A stretch of DNA of 64,000 nt from Scheffersomyces stipitis CBS 6054 (lineage: Eukaryota > Ascomycota > Pichiomycetes > Serinales > Debaryomycetaceae): assembly GCF_000209165.1 (NCBI RefSeq), contig NC_009042.1, positions 2,170,001 through 2,234,000 on the forward strand, read 5' to 3'. Under the pieces are notes generated by a model. It was not told where the DNA came from and searched no databases. It saw only the letters and a program-made list of their open reading frames with translations. Below are positions 56,901 through 64,000 of the stretch, one piece after another. Numbering within the stretch: the first letter of the stretch is position 1; every line of letters begins with the position of its first letter. The position numbers were made by a program, and so were the translations under genes.

Positions 56901-58239
56901 GAATATCTACAATAGTTTTCTCAGAATTATTAAAGGTAACTTTGTTGGACTCCATCATTTTTATTCCTTCTAGCTCTTGTTCCCATAAGCTCTGAGAGTC
57001 TTCCAAATCTGTAGCTTCAAATTCTTGATCTGACTCTAATTCTAAAAATGTACGTGTGAGTTTGACGCCAGCTTGCACTTCGTTAAACTCGCATTCCTCT
57101 AAGGAAGTCAAGACGTCATCTTTATCGAAACCTGATTCTGACAACCGTTTCAACATATACTCAAGCTTGATATCTTTGGAAACTCTAAGCATGACACTAG
57201 AATCCTTTTCAGTCTTAGTGAATTGCGGTGGAAGGTCATCTTCAGGAATATGGAATAAGAGCCATTCCAAGGAATCTACAAACGAAGAAGTGTACTTGAA
57301 AGCTTCTTCGATGTGAATTTGTCTAAAACCTAATGCTAGCAATGACTTCTGATTTTCCTCGGCCTTGGATTTATTTTGAGACATTGGATGTTCGTTATCA
57401 ATGATCCAATTGATATGTTTACGGATTGACTGTTCCAAGGAACTACGAATCTCCGGTGGAAAGTCAATGAATGGAGCATTGCCCCATACTTTTCTTGGAA
57501 ATGTAGGCACATTGATAGTTTGTGGTATCTTGTTGACCTTTGTACCTGTATTTCCTTGATTTCTATGATTACTCGAGGTGGCGGTACTTGCTTTAGCTGA
57601 AACAACAGTAGTGCCTATGCTGATAGAAGGTTTCTTTATTTTACTTTCATTTTCCTTCCGGAGAAGTTCCTGTTTAGTCTTTTTCTGCACCAACTCTTGC
57701 TGCTCTATATATACTTGGAAGGGATTGACATTGTATACCAAGTCATGCTTATACTTGTCTTTCTTCAAGACTTCGAGTCGTTCCTTTTCGAGTTCGACCC
57801 AATAGTCTCGGAAAATGTTCGGAAGAAGCATTTTCATGTTTTTGATGAAATTAATACGGTACAAAACATACGTAGCCGACATATGCCTAGCTTCATTTGT
57901 TGTCAGTTTTGGTTCGTACTTGGGTATGAATTTTATGGAGATCGGCTCTTTTGTCTTCGGATTAACCGAATTAAGATGAAAGAAACAGACAAATCCCTGC
58001 CCCTTCTTAACCATATCGAAGCTGGGCTTGCCCCATTTTTGTTTTTGGCAATATTCATTCAATAAGGTTACTGGAAGTTTTCCCGTCCATCCAAAGTTTT
58101 CCCCTATAGCCAAACCTCTAAGTGGTTTCTTGACTTCATCCTGTGGTTCTTCTACCTTAGATTTGGAGTTTTTCTTACCCTTCGCATTGCCTGGAGGAGG
58201 CGTTTCTTCCTGCTGCTTGGTTTTGGTCTTTTTGGCCAT
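53944..58239 (-). CDS. DExH RNA helicase, YLR419W/DHX29-like
   Basis: Large DEAH/RHA-type RNA helicase related to S. cerevisiae YLR419W (1,435 residues, close to the 1,431 here) and to DHX29/DHX57, which act in translation. The lysine-rich N-terminus is followed by a dsRBD-like domain (FGWTGKLPVTLLNEYCQKQKWGKPSFD...EARHMSATYVLYRI, about 45-130) and a helical/UBA-like region. Helicase core: GETGSGKST (about 615), DEVHERS (about 731), SATIS (about 761), STNVAETSIT, QRRGRSGR (about 957), then the HA2 and OB-fold domains ending NDDILAVVEQLLAL. The frame extends upstream only to a TTG; ATG at 58239 (MAKKTKTK) is chosen. Confidence 0.9.
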   Translation of the reverse strand: MAKKTKTKQQEETPPPGNAKGKKNSKSKVEEPQDEVKKPLRGLAIGENFGWTGKLPVTLLNEYCQKQKWGKPSFDMVKKGQGFVCFFHLNSVNPKTKEPISIKFIPKYEPKLTTNEARHMSATYVLYRINFIKNMKMLLPNIFRDYWVELEKERLEVLKKDKYKHDLVYNVNPFQVYIEQQELVQKKTKQELLRKENESKIKKPSISIGTTVVSAKASTATSSNHRNQGNTGTKVNKIPQTINVPTFPRKVWGNAPFIDFPPEIRSSLEQSIRKHINWIIDNEHPMSQNKSKAEENQKSLLALGFRQIHIEEAFKYTSSFVDSLEWLLFHIPEDDLPPQFTKTEKDSSVMLRVSKDIKLEYMLKRLSESGFDKDDVLTSLEECEFNEVQAGVKLTRTFLELESDQEFEATDLEDSQSLWEQELEGIKMMESNKVTFNNSEKTIVDIQLRPHKIAEDLLNVRLLKSLQYPCELPGIQIVVNNPSFKLANYIKLSILSSLVQYITENEILGECMIFNIIEWLEENISRIIDNPGPLILEGVINRATQSNKKRTISTTTSQNKQSRIKVKLPKEIEADKLAYKAKLTSKEMQKSLKQRSSLPAWKKKEQLVDVINSNKVTLVTGETGSGKSTQIVQFILDDMNSRGNFSGKIMCTQPRRISTLGLADRISEERLDKVGGETGYIIRGENKTSKDTRISFVTTGVLLRMLQSFLASSSSHQTSIFDELEYIFIDEVHERSVDSDFLLIILKKTMNRFPNLKIVLMSATISVEIFKNFFNTPLNHIHIEGRTFPIEDYYLDQIIDDIDYTVETANGIVKPRADSHYFEKGNINFDLVARLCLHIDDKLDSEGNDGSILIFLPGIMEINQCVSIIERAFSKRDKPSWTLPLHSALSSMEQKRVFKVPAKGTRKIVVSTNVAETSITIPDCVVVVDGGRSKTMFYDPEKNTTRLIENWCSKAEIGQRRGRSGRVTNGNCYHLYTKEIETKMRQQAVPEIKRTRLENLYLVVKSMGIRSVDEFLNSGIDAPDQSSLKTSKKFLKEIGALDADTEELSHLGKYLSYLPTDLQSGKLLILGCIFGCLDICLTLASISSTGNPFFNLADKRAEIKQKRREFSQNQGDFVAIANAYAEYDKMKQNGENTKKFISLNYLSFITLNDISSTRVQYISLLKDLGFVPHGYSHRNRNVDFNFLNRNNENFGVIRAIITASFYPQIARVQLPDPKYVKSAVGSVAVDPEASLTKFWVRNEEYVDLVESNKNLGDVLPANRARVHNSSVIFDDNSVDGSLSEKILEQATDEEGNLDFVKARELYDLTPQAPKGGNPILKSPFVVYGRSHQTFAFFLSDITPTSTIAALLFGGSIGYNLSDQLSNGPTGIVLDNWLPIRTWYKNGVLIKRLRKLVDGMIEDRLSSPHYVNSQSKDANDDILAVVEQLLAL

Positions 58240-58953
58240 GTGCAATCTTTCTTGCTAGAGGATAGAGCACCTGATCGAGGCTGTCTTTGGGAATATAGAG
58301 AAGATAGCGGAGCAATCTTCCAGATTAGCAATTCTGCAGATATAATTTTTCAATGAAAATTGAGGTGCAGGAGACATGATTTCTTAAGTCGTTTTAAACT
58401 TTTATTATCCGAAGCCGTCAGCTTTAGTATATGTAAGAGTGCAAGATAAATTGTTTGCAGAGGCTTCACTTTGAAAGGATTCACGGTGGCCGAATGATTG
58501 GATGAGTGTCACCGTTGTCACATTCTAGAAATTAATATTACGGAATACGATCTCTAATCTTACAGACCGGCATTGTTTAAAATAGTCCGAATAAAATTGT
58601 TAATTATTGTTTCCATATCGCAAAATAATGCACTCCATTAGGGAGTTCCGCATTTACGAGGGTATCCTACTGGCAGTTCAGATTATTCCACAACTACAAT
58701 GTTAGTCATTTGTTTACATTGAAGTCTCAATAGGGTGAGCGACCCGGAAGATGGTCTACGTTTTCCAGGCTTCGATGTGATCGTGTTTTTAAGCCTGAAA
58801 TTCATGGTCAACACTACTGTCGCGTTGTTGTAGTTGGCATTAAAAACAAAGATTATCTGCTGCCAATCTATTTACGATCACCACTCCATATCCTAATGAA
58901 TTCCTAATGAATCGATAGAAACTTATAAGTGATTAACAAAAAAAGAAAGGAAT
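58240..58953. other. Intergenic, helicase promoter
   Basis: 714 AT-rich bases between the helicase start and the tRNA 3' end; no motif recognised. Confidence 0.45.
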
Positions 58954-59025
58954 TGACACGGACAGGAATTGAACCTGCAACCCTTCGATCTGGAGTCGAA
59001 AGCTCTACCATTGAGCCACCGCATC
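58954..59025 (-). tRNA. tW(CCA): tRNA-Trp (anticodon CCA), no intron
   Basis: 72-nt cloverleaf on the minus strand: acceptor GATGCGG pairs with CCGTGTC plus discriminator A; D-arm GCTC/GAGC; anticodon arm TTCGA-CTCCAGA-TCGAA with anticodon CCA; T-arm GCAGG-TTCAATT-CCTGT. Almost identical to yeast tRNA-Trp, but the intron that interrupts the S. cerevisiae genes after the anticodon is absent. Confidence 0.96.
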
Positions 59026-61124
59026 ACCCTTGAAGTGCAGTTTGATTGCGTTTTGTGAGGCTCTCTAATTTTTTTGGGCTAAACTGTAAATTTTTTCACT
59101 AAAACTGTAAAATGTTACCCTCTTTAGGATGAAGTGCTTATTTTTTGGCTGCGAACACAGCCGTATTATCATATAGTATTTTCATATAGTAAGTCAAGGA
59201 TAAAGCTTCAAGTAGCCAATGAGTTACAACTCATAAAGTGTGTGTATCTTCTTTTAAAGTTGTCTCAAAATTTCTCGCAATTTCAAAGGCATTGAAGTCA
59301 TTCAAGTTCCGTTTCACATATCCATATCATTGAACCAAAAGAAGATGGAAACTGTTACCGGAGAAACCTACTATAATTTTTCGAACAAAGTCAACAATTC
59401 AATTGCGTATTTTGAAATTTGAGGTATTCCTGTGTTAACTGCAACTTTGTTGCGTACTTTGGAACGATCGTTTATTCTTCCTATGAATCTGAAAAGCTTC
59501 AGAGTTGGTCATTGAAACTGTCACTCGTTCATTCTTTCTGATAATGCAAGCCATCTAAATAATACGGCTATTTCTTACCTATGGAAACTTGGGAACCGTG
59601 AAACTTGTAACTGCTGTATTATTTTTATCGAAACGGAGGATTCCGTAGTGGTCAACCATGTATGGAGATACGAAAAAGTGTGGACTGTGTTGCTTCTATA
59701 AGATGTTGATCTTTGAATCTCAAACTGCCGTGATTTGAAAATCAAATATTATCAATGCAAATGATGCCGTACCCGCTATACGGTTAGGTTATTCGTTTCT
59801 GTGACATTCCGGCGTTTCATGTGTCCATCTCAAAAAGGTAATGCTGCCGTTGGTTCTATCTAGTGGCTTAAACCTTTATCAGAAGACAAAGGAAATGTGG
59901 ATGATAAATTATCCAGGCTAGACTTCCATTGACGGTAGTGTACCGTGAGGAGAAAAGGTTACCCTATAAAATATACCAGATGCCTAAAAAATAGCAACAG
60001 TGATAAGCACAGAGCGGAACCGCAAATCAGAAGAAATGCAATGACACCTTTATTTAGAGGTCGATAACAATATAAAATAACGTTGGAAACAGCTTCAGGA
60101 GCGGGAATGATCCATTTGCAGAATACGGGCTGCTAGAAAATGTAATCGACTTGCAAAATATGGACGTACATGTATTTAAATCAGCCGGCAGTTAATCGTG
60201 CAGAGTCAAGAGTATGCATACTTGACTGACCTAGAAATAAAGTTGCAAGCAAGTTCAAATACGGAGAATAATAATTCTATATGCGATATGGATGTGTCTG
60301 TGCGTTTTTCTGTGGATGTTGAACGATATTGTGAGGGGCAGAAGTTTACCCCTGAGATTGTCTGAGACAAGGAATCCGCAGAGCACTTGATTATCATTAT
60401 GAAATATACAGGGTGCAGATACTAGAACCGTCAGATGTAGGAAGAATTTGCTGAAGCTTGAATACGTCAAAAAATGGTAAGAATCAGCGTCATAATGAAA
60501 ACTGGAGATGACTCTGGAAAAGAGTACTGTTTCTGCGATAATTATAACGGCAATTAACTTACCCACGCCCACAGCCTAGTCTAAAAATGTCATGTACGCA
60601 AATGATCCAGGTACAGCAAGTACATGCTGTATTATGTCTAGCTTTGCCATTTGACGGAACTCCGAAGCTTTAAGTATTGAGTGCTATTGTTCACCATGAA
60701 TAGGGGAGAAAGCTTAGTTTATTTTCAAGTGTGTGAGGGGGGCCACGGCTAATAAAGGAAACTATTATTTTGACATTTACAATTGTTACAATTGTCGTTG
60801 ACTATATTCGTGCCAAGTGATTGGAACTTCTTTCTACAAACGGATATGTGATATGATTGTATTTGGGTTTTCGAATGCTGGTAGAGAAAAATCCATTTTC
60901 GTAATCCATTTTGCAGCAAGAGTTCATAACCACGGTTATTGCTGCAGTCTTGTAGAGCTTCGTTCGGCCAGGGAATAGCCGTGTGAAGTGGGAGTCAGAC
61001 TTGCAATGTTGCAGCCAATGAAATAGTGTGTGGCAGCGCTACTGGCTCCGACCGTAAAGTTTCACTTGCATTTACAATGGCGCGCCGCTAAATGCTAGAA
61101 ACGTTCAGCCCTTCGTGCGTTTGG

Positions 61125-61184
61125 CTTAATTTACTCATCCGAACAGTTGCTTATCCGCTTCAACCAACGGATGAGTAAATTTAG
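61125..61184. repeat. Inverted repeat, 17-base arms, 26-base loop
   Basis: Arms 61125-61141 and 61168-61184 match at 16 of 17 positions, built on AATTTACTCATCCG and its complement CGGATGAGTAAATT. Confidence 0.85.
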
Positions 61185-61591
61185 GGAAAAATAGCCTCGG
61201 GAATGGATAAATACGAGAGTCTACATGATAACCTAACCTATATGATATGTGAAGCGGAGCCAAATCGGATGTAGACAATCCAAAAGGAGACTTAACATAT
61301 CATTGAAAGGCAGATCTTTTTTTGAAGCTGGTTCTACATAGGGAATTTTCAAGTTCTGGAATTGTTCTGGTATTCCGCGAGGAGAATTTAAAGAATTGAA
61401 AATAAACTAAGCTGCGGAAGTCCTTGCTATCGCAAAACATGGGGCCAGCAAACTGATTATGCGCCGTTTACGCAAGAGTGACGTTCTACAAATTTAGCTA
61501 CTACACGATGGTTAGCCGCTCGTTGGAGGAACCTAGAACACTTAGTAATTGATGAATCACCAGCTTTATTCGATTAGTAAACCGGCAATAA

Positions 61592-61628
61592 AAATGTCGC
61601 ACTTTCTTTTCCTGGATATGCGACATTT
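61592..61628. repeat. Inverted repeat AAATGTCGCA / TGCGACATTT
   Basis: Perfect 10-base arms (61592-61601, 61619-61628) with a 17-base spacer; shares its half-site with the palindrome in the OPT promoter. Confidence 0.85.
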
Positions 61629-62453
61629 ATGACTTCAATAACCTGGAGTAAGGTTAGAAAATCACTCAAAATTTCAATACTCTGCTGCAAGCAGGGAAAG
61701 GTCATTTGAATGACTAGCTGTTACTGCAGGAAGAAACCACAGTTGGGTCTGCTCCAAATGCACCAAGCGCAATTTGCATCTACAGAGAAAACTCTGCTGT
61801 CTAGCAAATGCCGGCTGTAGAGAGACTGAAGTACGATAATGTTCGCCAGCGCTCGGGACAAACTCAGGCCGACCGTGATCTGTCCGGATAGCCTCTGTAA
61901 GGTGAAACCAGGCAAATGGAGGAGCTTCCTTCGCTACGTTGAACACCACCAGTATGTGTGGAACCGTTTTTCAGGACAAGAAGATGAAAATTCGATTAAG
62001 ACAGGTGCTCGGATATACCGTAAGGGAGATCCGAGCCGGTATTAACAAGGATCCCGTTACCAGGTTTGTCCCGTCCGCCGGCAGAAAAAGAAACTAACAA
62101 GGTTAGACACTAAAAAAAATATGAAAACTGTTATTTTTCAAATTCGTGACAAAAATAATCGGACGCATAAAAAATAATGCCTAGTACGTGCAGGAGGCAA
62201 TGAAACTAGGATAGCAATCAAACCCTCCAGAATGCTCCATTTGTCTCTATTGCCTTGATCTGGAGTATTTTCTTGTAGAGTAACATTCGATGTAGCGAAA
62301 TTTAACATATAAGACACACAATATCGCTTTTGACCCAATTGAAATTTGTAATTTGTTTCTCGCTTACAAGTTTTTTTCGAGACGTTATTCTACTGTCTTT
62401 GCTATCCTTCCAACCCAACTCTACAAGTGTACTATAATTAGTACTGACTCTGG

Positions 62454-62553
62454 CTAAGCTGGACATACCTTCGAAGCACTCGTCCGAGTAACTTCCGCCC
62501 CAGTAGTAGACATCTCATCCTACCACTAAACCACACCAATAGTCCCAGCTTAG
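62454..62553 (-). other. tRNA-like hairpin, possible tRNA relic or structured leader
   Basis: Arms CTAAGCTGGAC (62454-62464) and GTCCCAGCTTAG (62542-62553) pair with one bulged base. Read on the minus strand the loop contains TGGTTTAGTGGTAGG, a good D-arm/A-box match, and TTCGAA near the B-box position, but spacing and T-stem do not fit a functional tRNA. Confidence 0.3.
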
Positions 62554-62873
62554 TAAGGGACTGTTAAATCCGAGTTTGAGAGTGCACTAATACTGCTTGT
62601 TATACCGACACCTGTTCCTCCAGCAATTGAGTTTTCTTATTAATAACACATCTGCTCCTGATCAGAAGAATTGTATTTTGAACAATTGGTATAAGCTCGT
62701 ATCAGTCTAAACCCATCTCAATTCCACTTTGAACTTTGTACTATCGTGTTCCACTAGTCGAAAGATATTGCACCCATTAGTCAGAATTGAGTTCGCCAGC
62801 TTCCTGGAGCACATGTACATAATTGTCCAGTACTTCTATTATATCTATTCAGTTTGTACTTGACTTCGACAGA

Positions 62874-64000
62874 ATGAATCCTGTATCTCCTCCTTCACCT
62901 ACAGACGAAGCCGGTCACAGCACGCTAGGCATTTCGGCCAGCGGCAACGTCGGCTACTCTTCGAGCCATATCAAGAAAAAGAGAGTAGGAAAAGCTTGCG
63001 ACTCCTGTCGTATCAAGAAGACGAAATGTGATGGTAAGAAGCCTTGCAACCGTTGCATAATTGATAACAAGATCTGTGTCTTCACAGAAAAGAAAAAGCC
63101 CAAGGAAAAGAACCATCCTCAGGGCTATGTAGAATTGCTAGAAACTCGTTTGGATATCTTGACCAAGTCATTGGAGAAGTTAATCGAGTTGAGTAGACCC
63201 AGTTTGCCTTTCTTGGAAGAAATACTCCAGGACGGAAAGAGAACCAGAAGAATGAAAACAGAATTCGAGTCTGACTCTAATGATGAATTGCTGTCTGATG
63301 AGGATAGTCAATCACCAGGCACTCAGACGAGGGTTAAAAAGGAAAAGGACTTTTCAATTGACGAGCTTGACCACAATTCAACGGTTGTACCTGATGAGGA
63401 CAGCATTCCTATAAATAGAGTCGTATCCTACCTTATCAACAGCGAGGGCTTGCTTAATAATTTGCCTGTAGAATGGGAAGCTGGTGCTATGCTAGCAGCA
63501 AACTACGTTCCCAAGAACATGGACAAGTACCTGAAGGTTTTTGCTGAACACAAGTTGAATGTCACAGAAAAGAATGAAATTGAAAACCATAACCATAACC
63601 ATACAGAGTTCGGACCAAGTCCAAGTAGCTTGGCTGTTCATCGGGATCAACTTTTTCAACATTCACAGTTTTCTAATAAAAGACAAAATAACCAAGTCGC
63701 TGTGAAGAGAGAAGACGACCATCCGGTCTTGTACGAGGATGGAGAGGACATGGCAATTACTTCTCCAACAGCTTCAGCATTGCTGCAGACAAGTTTGACA
63801 GAGCAATTGAACTTGAACGAGTTCTCCCTAGGAGGTTTTTCCTCTGGGGGACTAGTTGTAGCAGGAACTGGACATTTTGAGAATGCCAACAATACCAATA
63901 GTCTTTCTTCGTATGCCTCTTCCAACAACGACTTCACCATGAGCGACATAGATACGGATTCCGTTTCAAGTTATTCGCAGGGCCAGCTTCATCATGGTAA
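62874..64000 (+). CDS. Zn2Cys6 transcription factor, N-terminal part
   Basis: Fungal zinc-cluster regulator, cut by the right edge; 375 codons are visible and the frame stays open. The DNA-binding cluster is ACDSCRIKKTKCDGKKPCNRC with six cysteines at 42, 45, 52, 58, 61 and 68 (C-x2-C-x6-C-x5-C-x2-C-x6-C), preceded by KKKRVGK and followed by a basic linker KKKPKEK and a short coiled-coil dimerisation helix (GYVELLETRLDILTKSLEKL). The next part is acidic and Ser/Asn-rich. It resembles Candida regulators of the Fcr1/ZCF group as I remember them, but I cannot fix the orthologue. The ATG at 62874 gives a normal N-terminus. The unusually long upstream region suggests complex regulation. Confidence 0.88.
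   Translation, partial: MNPVSPPSPTDEAGHSTLGISASGNVGYSSSHIKKKRVGKACDSCRIKKTKCDGKKPCNRCIIDNKICVFTEKKKPKEKNHPQGYVELLETRLDILTKSLEKLIELSRPSLPFLEEILQDGKRTRRMKTEFESDSNDELLSDEDSQSPGTQTRVKKEKDFSIDELDHNSTVVPDEDSIPINRVVSYLINSEGLLNNLPVEWEAGAMLAANYVPKNMDKYLKVFAEHKLNVTEKNEIENHNHNHTEFGPSPSSLAVHRDQLFQHSQFSNKRQNNQVAVKREDDHPVLYEDGEDMAITSPTASALLQTSLTEQLNLNEFSLGGFSSGGLVVAGTGHFENANNTNSLSSYASSNNDFTMSDIDTDSVSSYSQGQLHHG

Larger units (their letters stand above)
59026..62873. other. 3.85 kb gene-free region upstream of the Zn2Cys6 gene
   Basis: No convincing protein frame. Holds paired ACAATTGT sites (60779-60795), an AscI-type GGCGCGCC (61078-61085), a long stem-loop (61125-61184), an inverted repeat (61592-61628) and a tRNA-like hairpin (62454-62553). 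Long upstream regions are common for regulators with complex control. Confidence 0.55.

Noticed and set aside
1..64000. LTR retrotransposons, transposases, CRISPR-like arrays or defence islands
   Set aside because: I looked for reverse transcriptase, integrase and transposase motifs and for regular spaced repeats on both strands and saw none; repeats found are coding minisatellites or short promoter dyads.

Overview
This is eukaryotic nuclear DNA from an ascomycete yeast, most likely a CUG-Ser (CTG) clade species such as Scheffersomyces (Pichia) stipitis or a close relative. Genes are compact, nearly intronless and AT-rich, with long intergenic regions upstream of regulators and cell-surface genes. 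A beta-mannosyltransferase of the Candida BMT family is present. At least one CTG codon falls where Ser fits a conserved kinase motif better than Leu. If this is right, every CTG should be read as Ser (translation table 12). The genus-level call is an inference.

I support 24 protein genes and one tRNA gene. From left to right: the C-terminal half of a PAS kinase (cut by the left edge); SLD3 (replication initiation) facing TAF6 (TFIID/SAGA); an orphan coiled-coil protein; a small myristoylated SVIP-like protein; a BMT beta-mannosyltransferase; RMD9 (mitochondrial mRNA stability); VHC1 (vacuolar K-Cl cotransporter); a BEM4-like protein; PRP5 (spliceosomal helicase); a peroxisomal dienoyl-CoA isomerase; AEP2 (mitochondrial ATP9 expression). 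Then come a large GPI-anchored repeat protein with two PIR-like cysteine domains; SSS1 (Sec61 gamma, split by an intron); RRP1; SLU7; an SRO9-like La-domain protein; a bHLH factor; DCN1 and APC2 (divergent); TAF12; an oligopeptide transporter; a YLR419W/DHX29-type helicase; tRNA-Trp; and the start of a Zn2Cys6 transcription factor (cut by the right edge).

There is no operon logic, but several neighbourhoods look ancient. SLD3/TAF6, RMD9-VHC1-PRP5, SSS1-RRP1-SLU7 and DCN1/APC2 are all close neighbours in Saccharomyces cerevisiae, as far as I recall its systematic names. Functionally the window is mostly housekeeping: replication, transcription, splicing, ribosome biogenesis, mitochondrial expression and ubiquitin/NEDD8 control. 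The accessory part is the cell-surface/transport set (BMT, the PIR/GPI protein, OPT).

I see no mobile element, CRISPR array or obviously novel multi-gene system. The most interesting items are the duplicated PIR-like domain in a GPI protein, a SLU7 with no cysteine at all (so no zinc knuckle), the SVIP-like protein, long perfect palindromes in promoters, a bHLH gene with E-boxes in its own upstream region, and structured elements in the 3.85 kb upstream of the Zn2Cys6 gene. Many open frames here begin at TTG or GTG; I moved those starts to the first plausible ATG.
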